DNA of 64,000 nt from Flavobacterium aquiphilum. GTDB lineage: Bacteria; Bacteroidota; Bacteroidia; Flavobacteriales; Flavobacteriaceae. A program made the translations under genes and the position numbers. Every line of letters starts with the position of its first letter. Positions within the stretch are counted from its first letter, which is position 1. The notes under the pieces were generated by a model. It did not search any database. It had not been told where the DNA came from and saw nothing but the letters and a program-made list of their open reading frames with translations. The stretch covers positions 1,798,001-1,862,000 of the forward strand of contig NZ_CP114288.1 in the NCBI RefSeq assembly GCF_027111335.1. The letters are read 5' to 3'. Shown here in pieces: positions 8,946-17,361 of the stretch.

Positions 8946-9851
8946 TTATTTTTTGTAAATCGAGTAAATGGTACTGATTGTTTTTTCGTCCAAAATATTG
9001 TTGACTTCAGTTTGTATGAAATGAAGTTTGAAAGCGGTGATAGCAGCTGAGAGATTTTTGGTGTTATAACCAATAGCTTGCAAACCTTGTTCAGCATTGA
9101 AATTGTCCGGAGGACAAGGAAGTACTTCGTCCGACCAAACACCAAAACCATTTGCTGCCAAAAGTTTCCATGGGAATAATACGCTTGGATCTATTTTTCT
9201 TGAAGGTGCAATATCCGAATGACCAATTATGTTTTGTGTAGGGATATTGTAATCTTTCTTTAATTTGGTCAACAAAGCCAGTAAAGTATTGATTTGAGCA
9301 TCCGAGAAAGGCTCGGTTCCATTATTGTCCAATTCAATTCCTATAGAACTGGAGTTGATGTCAGTGTTTTTTCCCCAAGAACCGTTTCCGGCATGCCAGG
9401 CTCGAAGGTAATCATTGAGCATATGAACTACTTTTCCGTCCCTGCCAATAACGTAATGAGCACTTACTTGGGTTTGTTGTAAGGTAAAAGTCTTTACAGT
9501 TTGTTGTATCGAATCCTGAGCGGTGTGATGTATAATAACGAAATTAGGTTTTCTTAAATTGAAATTAACTGTTCCTACCCATTCAGAGACGATTCCATTT
9601 TTTAAAATATCTGAGTTTGTTTTCGAAAGTGTGTCCTTGAAATTAAGTAACTGATTGTTGTATCGATAAGCTACGCTGTCAATAACAACATACGGTTCTT
9701 TTTTTAAGTTAACTATTTCTTTTTTGGCAATAGTTTCATTTAAATTTTTTACTTGGGCGTTGTAAACTTTTTCAGTGGCTTTATGTGGATTTTTGGTAGC
9801 GCACGAAACAATAAATAAGGCGGATATGATATAGAAAAAATACTTTTTCAT
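8946..9851 (-). CDS. Lipoprotein N-acetylmuramoyl-L-alanine amidase (Amidase_2)
   Basis: 301 aa. A lipoprotein signal with lipobox FIVSC places Cys17 as the lipidated residue. The catalytic amidase_2 domain covers about residues 105-250. Its zinc ligands are in FVIIHHTAQDS and IIGHSDIAPSRKIDPS, with further conserved pieces SAHYVIGRDGKVVHML, AWHAG and SIGIELDNNG. It cleaves the amide between MurNAc and the stem peptide, probably in murein recycling or remodelling in the periplasm. The C-terminal 50 residues resemble the peptidoglycan-binding tail of AmpD/AmiD-type proteins. It is followed by a palindromic terminator. Confidence 0.92.
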   Translation of the reverse strand: MKKYFFYIISALFIVSCATKNPHKATEKVYNAQVKNLNETIAKKEIVNLKKEPYVVIDSVAYRYNNQLLNFKDTLSKTNSDILKNGIVSEWVGTVNFNLRKPNFVIIHHTAQDSIQQTVKTFTLQQTQVSAHYVIGRDGKVVHMLNDYLRAWHAGNGSWGKNTDINSSSIGIELDNNGTEPFSDAQINTLLALLTKLKKDYNIPTQNIIGHSDIAPSRKIDPSVLFPWKLLAANGFGVWSDEVLPCPPDNFNAEQGLQAIGYNTKNLSAAITAFKLHFIQTEVNNILDEKTISTIYSIYKK

Positions 9852-9882
9852 ATAGGTGAAAAATGTTTTTTATAGAAATTGA

Positions 9883-10365
9883 TTAGTGTTTTTGAGCTTC
9901 AATTTTACTTTTTCGCTCTTCAATCAAGTTTTTAAACTTTTCTTTTTGGTCTTTGTTTAGTATCTCCATCATCTCCATTTCGGTCATCTCATTGAGTACT
10001 TTGAATTCGGCTGTTTTATCTTCGTCGCTACTTTCTTTTTTCATCAAAGCCTCTTGTTTTTTTAATGATTTCACATAGATATTAGTAACAACAACTTCCT
10101 GAAGCGCATCCAAATTAAGTTCTTTTTTATAATAAGCTACAATTTTCCCGGCAGTTACTTCTGCTGGTATTTCTTTAGGTTTGCTTGTTTCGTGTGGCAT
10201 TTGTGACATTTGACTGGCTCTGCCGTAACCGTTTCCATAACCTCCGTAGCCACCACCGTAGCCACCCCCATAACCGCCACCGTATCCATTTCCGTATTGC
10301 GCCGAAATGGTGTTTACCGATAGTAATAATAATAACGCAAAAAATGCTGTTTTTAATGTCTTCAT
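9883..10365 (-). CDS. Secreted Gly/Tyr-rich protein with Spy-like helical tail
   Basis: 160 aa. The signal peptide is residues 1-22 (ending TISAQ). About residues 23-50 are a run of GGGY/GGY repeats. The remaining 100 residues are charged and helical and end LNKDQKEKFKNLIEERKSK. That tail resembles the LTxxQ helices of Spy/CpxP-like periplasmic proteins, but the match is by pattern only. I do not recognise a defined family. It lies between the amidase and rimO on the same strand (31 and 33 base gaps), so co-transcription with rimO is possible. Role unknown. Confidence 0.7.
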   Translation of the reverse strand: MKTLKTAFFALLLLLSVNTISAQYGNGYGGGYGGGYGGGYGGYGNGYGRASQMSQMPHETSKPKEIPAEVTAGKIVAYYKKELNLDALQEVVVTNIYVKSLKKQEALMKKESSDEDKTAEFKVLNEMTEMEMMEILNKDQKEKFKNLIEERKSKIEAQKH

Positions 10366-10398
10366 AAATGTAAGATTGAAAAATTAAAATTCAAAAAT

Positions 10399-11712
10399 CT
10401 AAACTGGTTCTCCGTATAAATCAAATTCTGTTGCTTCAATAATTTTAATCATTGCAAATTCGCCTGTTTTTACATAGTGTTTAGTTGCATCAATTAAAAC
10501 CTCATTATCTACATCGGGGCTGTCAAATTCTGTTCGTCCAACAAAATGACCTCCTTCTTTTCTGTCTATAATACATCTAAAAGTTTTGCCAACTTTTTCT
10601 TGGTTTAAATCCCATGAAATTTGAGATTGCAACTCCATTATTTCATTGGCTCTGTCTTGTTTTACATTGTCAGGGACATCATCTTCAAGAAGATAAGCAT
10701 GAGTGTTTTCTTCATGTGAATAGGCAAAACATCCCATTCGGTCAAATTTCATTTCTTGAACAAAATCTTTTAGAATATTGAAATCTTCCTCTGTTTCCCC
10801 TGGATAACCTACGATCAAAGTCGTGCGAATTGCCATTCCGGGTACTGCAGCTCTAAAGTCTTTCAATAATTGCGTTGTTTTTTCCTGAGTTGTTCCGCGG
10901 CGCATCGATTTCAAAATAGAATCCGATATGTGTTGCAACGGAATATCGATATATTTACAGATCTTAGGTTCGCGTTTCATGATTTCAAGAACATCCATCG
11001 GGAAACCGGTAGGGAAGGCGTAGTGCAAACGGATCCATTCAATACCTTCTACTTTTACCAATGCTTCAAGTAAATCGCCAAGAGCTCTTTTTTTGTACAA
11101 ATCAAGACCATAATATGTTAAGTCTTGAGCAATTAGTATCAATTCTTTTACGCCGTTTTTGGCTAATCCTTCGGCTTCTTTAACCAATTTTTCAATAGTT
11201 TGTGAAACATTTTTTCCTCTCATCAACGGAATGGCGCAAAAACTACAAGGTCTGTCACAACCTTCCGAAATTTTTAAATAAGCATAGTTTTTCGGGGTTG
11301 TTGTCAAACGCTCTCCCAGTAATTCGTGCTTGTAATCGGCACCCAAAGCTTTCAATAAAGCAGGTAATTCGGTGGTTCCAAAATATTGATCGACATTTGG
11401 AATTTCTTTTTCTAAATCGGGACGATATCTTTCAGATAAGCATCCGGTCACAAAAACTTTGTCTACAAGTCCTTTGTCTTTTTTATCGGCATATTCCAAG
11501 ATCATGTTCACCGATTCTGCCTTCGCATTATCAATAAAACCACAAGTATTAATCACGATAATATTTCCTTCATCTTCCGCTTTGGCTTCGTGGGTTACTT
11601 CTTTGCCACTCGCTTTGAGTTGCCCCATCAGCACTTCACTGTCATACACATTTTTGGAACACCCTAACGTGATCACATTTATTTTGTTCTTTTTTAAAGA
11701 CTTCGTTCTCAT
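10399..11712 (-). CDS. rimO: Ribosomal protein S12 methylthiotransferase RimO
   Basis: 437 aa, normal length. The N-terminal MTTase domain carries three cluster cysteines, Cys18 (TLGCSKNVYDSE), Cys57 (VINTCGFI) and Cys91 (VTGCLSERY). The radical-SAM cluster is Cys152, Cys156 and Cys159 in SEGCDRPCSFCAIP, and a C-terminal TRAM domain follows. TLGCSKN with the SEGCDRPCSFCAIPLMRG context separates RimO from MiaB. It adds a methylthio group to Asp of ribosomal protein S12 using SAM and two 4Fe-4S clusters. A TAATTTTG -7 box lies 35 bases upstream of the start (11747-11754, minus strand). Confidence 0.96.
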   Translation of the reverse strand: MRTKSLKKNKINVITLGCSKNVYDSEVLMGQLKASGKEVTHEAKAEDEGNIIVINTCGFIDNAKAESVNMILEYADKKDKGLVDKVFVTGCLSERYRPDLEKEIPNVDQYFGTTELPALLKALGADYKHELLGERLTTTPKNYAYLKISEGCDRPCSFCAIPLMRGKNVSQTIEKLVKEAEGLAKNGVKELILIAQDLTYYGLDLYKKRALGDLLEALVKVEGIEWIRLHYAFPTGFPMDVLEIMKREPKICKYIDIPLQHISDSILKSMRRGTTQEKTTQLLKDFRAAVPGMAIRTTLIVGYPGETEEDFNILKDFVQEMKFDRMGCFAYSHEENTHAYLLEDDVPDNVKQDRANEIMELQSQISWDLNQEKVGKTFRCIIDRKEGGHFVGRTEFDSPDVDNEVLIDATKHYVKTGEFAMIKIIEATEFDLYGEPV

Positions 11713-11746
11713 AGTATTCTCTTCCTTGATAATTTTAGGAATTTTG

Positions 11747-11754
11747 CAAAATTA
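11747..11754 (-). promoter_or_regulatory. Possible -7 element of the rimO promoter
   Basis: On the minus strand this reads TAATTTTG, a match to TAnnTTTG. No well-spaced TTG was found upstream. Confidence 0.35.
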
Positions 11755-11820
11755 CAATTTTTTGTGCAAACCCTCTCTCTTTCCTTTTAAAATGGCGTTT
11801 TTGTTGAATAAAAATAATTT

Positions 11821-11951
11821 GGAGCACCACATTTGGTCTTTTTTAGGGAGATTAGTCCCGCCATCCGCTTCACACGAGCGATAGCAAACTGACGAAGTAA
11901 TCTTATAAGCCGAACCCCGGCTTATAAGGATTTTTACTACTGTCGGGGCTA
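11821..11951 (+). repeat. Dispersed hairpin element, copy A
   Basis: It starts GGAGC, contains GTCCCGC at the left, a central perfect 11 bp hairpin (CTTATAAGCCG / CGGCTTATAAG, 11902-11928), and ends GATTTTTACT...TCGGGGCTA. Compared with the other copies there is extra sequence (bases ~11871-11896) in the left half. It occupies most of the rimO/OmpP1-gene gap (11713-12063). Confidence 0.7.
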
Positions 11952-12009
11952 TTGAAGAAATTTTGTTTTTCATAACCTGAACTCTAGGAAAGCTTTATGT
12001 GTAAAAAAC

Positions 12010-12045
12010 AAAACCACTTTCGAGAATAATCAAAAGTGGTTTTTT
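12010..12045. terminator. Terminator after the OmpP1/FadL gene
   Basis: AAAACCACTTT pairs with AAAGTGGTTTT (11 bp), with T-runs on either strand. It lies 19 bases beyond the stop of the minus-strand porin gene. Confidence 0.75.
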
Positions 12046-12063
12046 AGTGTGTGATTATTTTTT

Positions 12064-13554
12064 TTACATTTCGAATGTAAAAGTCATCGTGAAATTGTTT
12101 TTGTAAGTGTCAATCCAGGCTCTTTCAGTAAATCCTTGTGAAAAGAATTGCTCGCGTGATGAGGTATGTACGTTTACATACGAAAAATCGAGTTTTACAG
12201 GCCCAAAACTATATCCTATACCACCTGAAAAACTATTCAAATCGCCTATGGTAACCGAATCTTTATAAGGGCTTCCTTCAAAACGGTATCCGCCTCTTAG
12301 TCTGAAATGATCAATTTTGTATTCGGCTCCAACTCTTACCTCATTGCTGCTGCCAAGTACATTATGCATTTCATTGTTTATGCCTCTGAAATAGGAGTCG
12401 TTTGTTGGTCCAAATTCAGTGTTGCTGTAGTCCTTATATTTGTAATCCAAGCTTATTAAACCTGTTTTTCCAAAAACATAGGCAAAACTTCCGGTTACAC
12501 TTCCAGGAGTTTGCAAATCATAAGGAGCATAATAATTGACAACATAAGGATCAACTACATTGTGGGCGTTTCTATTGTTAGAAGTTAGTCTTTGTGATAA
12601 TTCATCACGTAAATTATACCATGTTGGTGATTCGTAGGCCAAACCTACACGAACTTCATTGGTTAATTTTGCGATAGCTCCCACTTGGAATGAAAAACCC
12701 GTGCCGTATGTGTGTAAGGTATTTGAAAAATTTAAGTTCTGGATATCGTAAATTGAGTTTGAAGGATTGTTGTTGGATTCATAAAAGTTTGAATTTTGTA
12801 CATAATCCGTAAAATGAGAGTTGAGGTTAAAACCAAGAAATAGAACATCTTTGTATTGAGCACCTGAGTTAAAAATCAATTTTCCATTATGGCCATTGGA
12901 ATAAACTCCGTTTTCTTGATAGTATTTACCACCTGAACGAACATTTGATGTATATGATGTGTTATTGCTTGTTTCAGTTACCGGATTGATAATATATCCC
13001 TGATATCCTAAAAAGGCTTGTTGAGCTCCATGGTCTAGACTAGCATATTCACCGTCTTGTAGTAAACTCAAAGGGACACCATTAGCATAACTGATAAAGT
13101 AATTTGCGACAGAATTAGTTGGACTGGTTCCTGCTGAAAACAATGAATTGTCGTAATTATTAGTCTGCTCGTAATTTATGGACATGGAAAATTTTCTCCA
13201 GTCATTATTTGGGTTTCCAGCTTTAAAAACAAAAACACCTCCTCCTTGATTTAGGTCAAAAGTACTTTCGCTAGACGAAGTGGTAGTCCCGAAATAATTA
13301 GAGTTGTTTTTGGTGTCGTAGTTCCCCATGGTAGCGGCGAATTGATTGTTATTGAAAACAGCCGAACCAGCCGGGTTTACATTTATGGATGATAAATCAC
13401 CTCCCAATGCTCCAAAAGCACCTCCCATTGCTGTGAAACGGGCGGTTCCGTGTAATTCACTTTGCGCATAACGCATAGCGTCTTTGATTTCTTGTGAGTG
13501 TACTGCAGAGAATGACAGCCCTGCTACTATATATAATAATAGGTTCTTTTTCAT
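12064..13554 (-). CDS. OmpP1/FadL family outer-membrane transporter
   Basis: 496 aa. The signal peptide is residues 1-20 (ending AVHS). The mature N-terminus has the conserved region RFTAMGGAFGALGGDLSSIN followed by VNPAGSAV, the FadL/OmpP1 hatch-like region. The remainder is strand-rich and the C-terminus ends FTMTFTFEM with terminal aromatics. Family knowledge: 14-strand barrels for hydrophobic compounds such as long-chain fatty acids. The ligand is not known here. The upstream gene encodes a tyrosine/glycine-rich lipoprotein on the same strand with a 42-base gap, so the two probably form an operon. Confidence 0.88.
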   Translation of the reverse strand: MKKNLLLYIVAGLSFSAVHSQEIKDAMRYAQSELHGTARFTAMGGAFGALGGDLSSINVNPAGSAVFNNNQFAATMGNYDTKNNSNYFGTTTSSSESTFDLNQGGGVFVFKAGNPNNDWRKFSMSINYEQTNNYDNSLFSAGTSPTNSVANYFISYANGVPLSLLQDGEYASLDHGAQQAFLGYQGYIINPVTETSNNTSYTSNVRSGGKYYQENGVYSNGHNGKLIFNSGAQYKDVLFLGFNLNSHFTDYVQNSNFYESNNNPSNSIYDIQNLNFSNTLHTYGTGFSFQVGAIAKLTNEVRVGLAYESPTWYNLRDELSQRLTSNNRNAHNVVDPYVVNYYAPYDLQTPGSVTGSFAYVFGKTGLISLDYKYKDYSNTEFGPTNDSYFRGINNEMHNVLGSSNEVRVGAEYKIDHFRLRGGYRFEGSPYKDSVTIGDLNSFSGGIGYSFGPVKLDFSYVNVHTSSREQFFSQGFTERAWIDTYKNNFTMTFTFEM

Positions 13555-13596
13555 TAGGTTGATCTTAGTGTTGGTTAGTTTTAATTAGGATATTCT

Positions 13597-14598
13597 TTAT
13601 CTTCGGCCTCCGCCAGACGTTCTGGCTCCGCCACCGCCGCCGCCACTGTATCCGCCACCGCCACTGTATCCACCACCGCTTGACATTCTAGTAGTACTAC
13701 CGCTAGACATATTGCTTCCACTGCTTCTGTAGCTGTTGTTGCTAGGTGTATAGCTTGATCGTTGATAGTTACTACTAGGGGAAGAGTATCGGCCCTCAGA
13801 AGAGTAAGATCTGGATTGATTTGTGCTGTAATTTCGTGATGCAGCGTTACTGTTTCTGTTTGTAAACGTTGATGAAGTTCTACTTGTTATACCGTTAACA
13901 CTGTTCCTGTTGTAAACACTATTATAGATACTGTTTCTTCCGGTAGTACCAGTTCTGGAGTAAGAAGTGGCTCTATTGGAATAAGGAGTAACTCTATTTG
14001 TATAGTTGTTGTAACCGCCACCGTAAGAAGAACCTCTTCTGCTGTAATTATATGCATAAGGTGTAGCATGGGCATAACCATAACCATATCCTGGATATCC
14101 ACAGCCTGGGTAATAACCACCCCAACCATAGTAAGGGTAACCCCATCCGTAATATGGATATCCCCAACCATAGTAAGAGTAGCCATAATAAGGATAACCC
14201 CATCCAAATCCGGCATACCAGTATGGATCTGAGTAATAAACTACTGTTGTACTATCTGGTTTACTGCCCCAAGATGCATAACCTGTTACTGTTGATGGTG
14301 CTTGAATGGAATCATTATCGACATTGTAGTTGCTTGAGTAATTATTAACATCGGTGAAAATTTCATCAGAACTTCCGCTGGTGTTTTGCAATGAGCTAAA
14401 GTACTGTTTGTATTGATTTGCAGATGAATTAGGTTGGTTGTCCTTTGTAACAACTTTCTCTCCATTTGTGTTATAGACACCGTCATTGTCGTAATAGGAA
14501 CTGTTTTGGTAAGAACCACAAGAGGTTACCGCCAAGCCCAAAAAAACTATCAAGAAATAAAGAGGTGTTTTTCGAGTAATTAATGTTTTAGTTTTCAT
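13597..14598 (-). CDS. Low-complexity Tyr/Gly/Ser-rich lipoprotein
   Basis: 333 aa. The N-terminus has a lipoprotein signal with lipobox AVTSC. Residues ~125-180 are a striking YYGWGYPYYGWGYP-type tandem repeat. Further on come Arg/Ser/Asn-rich stretches and a Gly-rich end (YSGGGGYSGGGG). The composition suggests an exposed, disordered surface lipoprotein, but no known domain was recognised. It is the first gene of an apparent operon with the OmpP1/FadL gene and is divergent from proS. A TAAATTTG -7 box on the minus strand (14629-14636) sits about 30 bases upstream. Confidence 0.75.
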   Translation of the reverse strand: MKTKTLITRKTPLYFLIVFLGLAVTSCGSYQNSSYYDNDGVYNTNGEKVVTKDNQPNSSANQYKQYFSSLQNTSGSSDEIFTDVNNYSSNYNVDNDSIQAPSTVTGYASWGSKPDSTTVVYYSDPYWYAGFGWGYPYYGYSYYGWGYPYYGWGYPYYGWGGYYPGCGYPGYGYGYAHATPYAYNYSRRGSSYGGGYNNYTNRVTPYSNRATSYSRTGTTGRNSIYNSVYNRNSVNGITSRTSSTFTNRNSNAASRNYSTNQSRSYSSEGRYSSPSSNYQRSSYTPSNNSYRSSGSNMSSGSTTRMSSGGGYSGGGGYSGGGGGGARTSGGGRR

Positions 14599-14618
14599 TT
14601 CGGCAGATTATTTTATTG

Positions 14619-14646
14619 TTGGACAATACAAATTTAGTTAGTTTTG
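14619..14646 (+). promoter_or_regulatory. Promoter of proS
   Basis: TTG at 14619-14621, 17 bases, TAGTTTTG at 14639-14646: an excellent match to the flavobacterial consensus. It overlaps a possible upstream TTG start (14644) and so favours the ATG at 14701 as the proS start. Confidence 0.7.
14629..14636 (-). promoter_or_regulatory. Possible -7 box for the divergent lipoprotein gene
   Basis: On the minus strand it reads TAAATTTG. It lies within the spacer of the proS promoter, so the two promoters would overlap back to back. Confidence 0.4.
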
Positions 14647-14700
14647 CGTAATTATTTAGTTAATTTATATATAAACAAATATTATGCCAAATTATTCAAA

Positions 14701-16179
14701 ATGAGCAAGAACCTTACAACAAGAGCAGAAGATTATTCAAAGTGGTACAATGAATTGGTTGTTAAGGCCGATTTAGCTGAAAATTCAGGAGTTAGAGGCT
14801 GTATGGTGATAAAACCTTATGGGTATGCCATATGGGAAAAAATGCAAGCGGAATTAGATAGAATGTTTAAGGAGACAGGGCATCAAAACGCCTATTTTCC
14901 TTTGTTTGTTCCTAAAAGTATGTTTGAGGCTGAGGAGAAAAATGCTGAAGGGTTTGCCAAGGAATGTGCTATTGTTACTCATTATAGATTGAAAAATGAT
15001 CCGGACAAAGCCGGAAAATTAATGGTGGATCCAAATGCGAAGTTGGAGGAAGAATTAATTGTTCGTCCTACCAGTGAGGCTATTATTTGGTCTACATATA
15101 GAGGATGGGTACAATCATACAGAGATTTACCGTTGTTAATAAACCAATGGGCGAATGTGGTTCGTTGGGAAATGAGAACCAGATTGTTTTTGAGAACAGC
15201 TGAGTTTTTATGGCAAGAAGGACATACTGCGCATGCGACGAAAGCAGAAGCAATAGAAGAATCTGAAAAAATGATGAATGTGTATGCTGATTTTGTTGAG
15301 AATTTTATGGCTATTCCGGTTATAAAAGGACTGAAAACAGAAACGGAACGTTTTGCTGGAGCAGAGGAAACTTATTGTATAGAGGCGTTGATGCAGGATG
15401 GAAAAGCATTGCAAGCGGGAACTTCGCACTTTTTAGGTCAAAATTTTGCAAAGGCTTTTGATGTGAAATTTGCTAACGCAGAAGGAAAGCAAGAGTATGT
15501 TTGGGGGACTTCGTGGGGTGTTTCTACTCGATTAATGGGAGCGTTGGTAATGACGCATTCTGATGATCAGGGGTTGGTGTTGCCGCCTAACTTGGCTCCG
15601 ATCCAAGTTGTAATTGTTCCTATTTATAAGAGCGACGAACAACTAGATGCTATTTCAAACGAAGTGGATGTGTTAGTTAAAGCATTGAGAAAATTGAATA
15701 TCTCCGTTAAATTTGATAACAGAACCACTCAGAAGCCAGGATTTAAATTCGCTGAATGGGAATTAAAAGGGGTGCCTGTTCGAATTGCGGTAGGGCCAAA
15801 AGATTTGGAAAACGGAACTTTTGAGGTGGCAAGAAGAGATACTTTGGCAAAAGAAGTGGTTTCTAAGGATGGAATTGTAACTTACATCAGTGATTTATTA
15901 GAGCAAATTCAAAAAGATTTGTTTGAAAAAGCATTAAATTATAGAAATACTCATATTACCGAAGTGAATAATTTTGATGAATTTAAATCGGTTTTAGAAG
16001 GAGAAGGAGGCTTTGTATCAGCGCATTGGGATGGTACTGCAGAGACTGAGGAGAAGATCAAAGAATTGACTAAAGCAACCATAAGATGCATTCCTTTGGA
16101 TAGGGTTGAAGAGGCTGGAAGCTGTGTGTTTACTGGGAAAAGCTCAGTTGGAAGGGTGTTGTTTGCTAAGGCATATTAA
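14701..16179 (+). CDS. proS: Prolyl-tRNA synthetase (short, eukaryote/archaea-like form)
   Basis: 492 aa from this ATG. The first residues [19 protein letters not shown] fit the family start. Class II synthetase motifs are visible: motif 2 around [21 protein letters not shown], and motif 3 in the region [16 protein letters not shown]. There is no editing insertion, and the C-terminal zinc-binding-like extension ends GRVLFAKAY with terminal Tyr, as usual for this form. It charges tRNA-Pro with proline in the cytoplasm. An in-frame TTG at 14644 would extend the N-terminus, but it overlaps the promoter -7 box, so I prefer 14701. It is divergent from the lipoprotein/OmpP1 pair and sits just before the tRNA-Glu cluster. 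Confidence 0.95.
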   Translation: MSKNLTTRAEDYSKWYNELVVKADLAENSGVRGCMVIKPYGYAIWEKMQAELDRMFKETGHQNAYFPLFVPKSMFEAEEKNAEGFAKECAIVTHYRLKNDPDKAGKLMVDPNAKLEEELIVRPTSEAIIWSTYRGWVQSYRDLPLLINQWANVVRWEMRTRLFLRTAEFLWQEGHTAHATKAEAIEESEKMMNVYADFVENFMAIPVIKGLKTETERFAGAEETYCIEALMQDGKALQAGTSHFLGQNFAKAFDVKFANAEGKQEYVWGTSWGVSTRLMGALVMTHSDDQGLVLPPNLAPIQVVIVPIYKSDEQLDAISNEVDVLVKALRKLNISVKFDNRTTQKPGFKFAEWELKGVPVRIAVGPKDLENGTFEVARRDTLAKEVVSKDGIVTYISDLLEQIQKDLFEKALNYRNTHITEVNNFDEFKSVLEGEGGFVSAHWDGTAETEEKIKELTKATIRCIPLDRVEEAGSCVFTGKSSVGRVLFAKAY

Positions 16180-16208
16180 AAAAAAATAATTTTTTTTTGC
16201 ATCAGCTA

Positions 16209-16238
16209 TTGTGCTTCTCAAAAATAGTTGTATTTTTG
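16209..16238 (+). promoter_or_regulatory. Promoter of the tRNA-Glu cluster
   Basis: TTG at 16209-16211, 19 bases, TATTTTTG at 16231-16238. It lies 38 bases before the first tRNA. Confidence 0.65.
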
Positions 16239-16276
16239 CATCCGCATTACAGAAGTAAGGCGTTTTACAAAAGTAG

Positions 16277-16348
16277 GGTCCGTTCGTCTATCGGTTAGGA
16301 CGCCAGGTTTTCATCCTGGTAAGGGGGGTTCGATTCCCCCACGGACTA
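16277..16348 (+). tRNA. tRNA-Glu (UUC)
   Basis: 72 nt. Acceptor GGTCCGT/ACGGACT, anticodon stem CCAGG/CCTGG with loop TTTTCAT (anticodon TTC), T stem GGGGG/CCCCC with TTCGATT. The 3' CCA is not encoded. Confidence 0.97.
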
Positions 16349-16397
16349 CAAGAAGTGTTTAGATTGAAAAAATTCTGAGAATACAAAAAAGATTACT

Positions 16398-16469
16398 GGT
16401 CCGTTCGTCTATCGGTTAGGACGCCAGGTTTTCATCCTGGTAAGGGGGGTTCGATTCCCCCACGGACTA
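16398..16469 (+). tRNA. tRNA-Glu (UUC), second identical copy
   Basis: Identical over all 72 bases to the copy at 16277-16348; the spacer between them is 49 bases. Confidence 0.97.
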
Positions 16470-16513
16470 CAAATTTTTTCAATCTAGAATGTTCCAGAAC
16501 TTAGAGGGATAAT

Positions 16514-16585
16514 GGTCCGTTCGTCTAGGGGTTAGGACGCCAGAATTTCATTCTGGTAACAGGGGTTCGATTCCCTTACGGACTA
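16514..16585 (+). tRNA. tRNA-Glu (UUC), divergent third copy
   Basis: The acceptor stem and the anticodon TTC are the same. The D loop, anticodon stem (CCAGA/TCTGG) and T stem (AGGGG/CCCTT, one G-T pair) differ from the first two copies. Pairing is kept throughout, so it should be functional. Confidence 0.95.
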
Positions 16586-16621
16586 CATAAAATGAAATAA
16601 TTAAGATAAAAAGATAACAAA

Positions 16622-16873
16622 ATGGCAAATCATAAGTCAGCTCTAAAAAGAATTAGAAGTAACGAAAAGAGAAGAGTATTAAATAGATACCAACATAAAA
16701 CTACTCGTAATGCTATTAAAGCGTTAAGAATTGCAACTGATAAATCTGATGCTACTGCTAAATTGTCAAGTGTAATCTCTATGATTGATAAATTAGCAAA
16801 GAAAAATATTATTCATGATAACAAAGCTTCAAACTTGAAGTCTAAGTTAACTAAACATGTTGCTAAATTGTAA
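16622..16873 (+). CDS. rpsT: 30S ribosomal protein S20
   Basis: 83 aa, normal size. The start MANHKSALKRIRSNEKRRVL and the later KNIIHDNKASNLKSKLTKHV are diagnostic for S20. The protein binds 16S rRNA early in assembly of the small subunit. It lies 36 bases after the third tRNA-Glu with no clear promoter of its own, so it may be read from the tRNA promoter. A good terminator follows. Confidence 0.97.
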   Translation: MANHKSALKRIRSNEKRRVLNRYQHKTTRNAIKALRIATDKSDATAKLSSVISMIDKLAKKNIIHDNKASNLKSKLTKHVAKL

Positions 16874-16897
16874 GTAATATAATTTACATAAATAAAG

Positions 16898-16924
16898 AAG
16901 CTCCTTTTTGAGGAGCTTTTTTTA
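16898..16924 (+). terminator. Rho-independent terminator after rpsT
   Basis: AAGCTCCT / AGGAGCTT, perfect 8 bp stem, loop ttttg, followed by a T-run. Confidence 0.85.
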
Positions 16925-16958
16925 TGCCTTATTTTTTGTGATTAAAAAATGTTGGTTT

Positions 16959-17357
16959 TTATATTTTGGCTTTTAGATCGTTTAGCATTTCAACGGTAAT
17001 AGGTTTTGGAAGGAATTCAATAACATTGGGATATGATTTTGATTTCTTGATGTCTTCAGGATCTATTGTTGAAGTTAAGATGACGATTTTTGTGTTCTTT
17101 AGATTTTGATAATTGGATGTATTAAATAAATCAATAAACTCCCAGCCCCCCATTATAGGCATGTTTAAGTCTAAAAAGATTATTTCGGGTTTTTTTTCTT
17201 GGTTAGGGTTGTTATTGATGGTGTTTATTAGACTAATGGCTTGTTGACCATTAATGGCGTTTATTATGTCTTTTGCGAACGAAGCTTTTTGTACTACTTT
17301 TTTGAATAGCATTAACGTGATAGGATCGTCATCAATGCACATGATAATTTCTAACAT
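16959..17357 (-). CDS. Single-domain response regulator
   Basis: 132 aa, receiver domain only. The acidic pocket is in CIDDDPIT, acceptor Asp63 in IIFLDLNMPIMGGWEF, the switch Thr/Ser in VILTSTIDPED and Lys in FLPKPITVEML. There is no output domain, so it probably acts by protein contact or as a phosphate shuttle. It lies 4 bases downstream of a PAS histidine kinase on the same strand and is almost certainly its partner. This arrangement is common in Flavobacteriia. Confidence 0.93.
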   Translation of the reverse strand: MLEIIMCIDDDPITLMLFKKVVQKASFAKDIINAINGQQAISLINTINNNPNQEKKPEIIFLDLNMPIMGGWEFIDLFNTSNYQNLKNTKIVILTSTIDPEDIKKSKSYPNVIEFLPKPITVEMLNDLKAKI

Positions 17358-17361
17358 CTTA

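Noticed and set aside
10210..10310. CRISPR-like direct repeats
   Set aside because: These are codons for a Gly-Gly-Tyr tract in a secreted protein, not spaced repeats; no CRISPR array was found in the window.
11752..11973. 73-codon reading frame on the minus strand
   Set aside because: It runs across repeat copy A and its hairpin; the peptide has no family and would be an accident of the repeat.
14644..14700. Upstream in-frame TTG as proS start
   Set aside because: It overlaps the -7 box TAGTTTTG of the proS promoter, and the extra residues are not part of the family.
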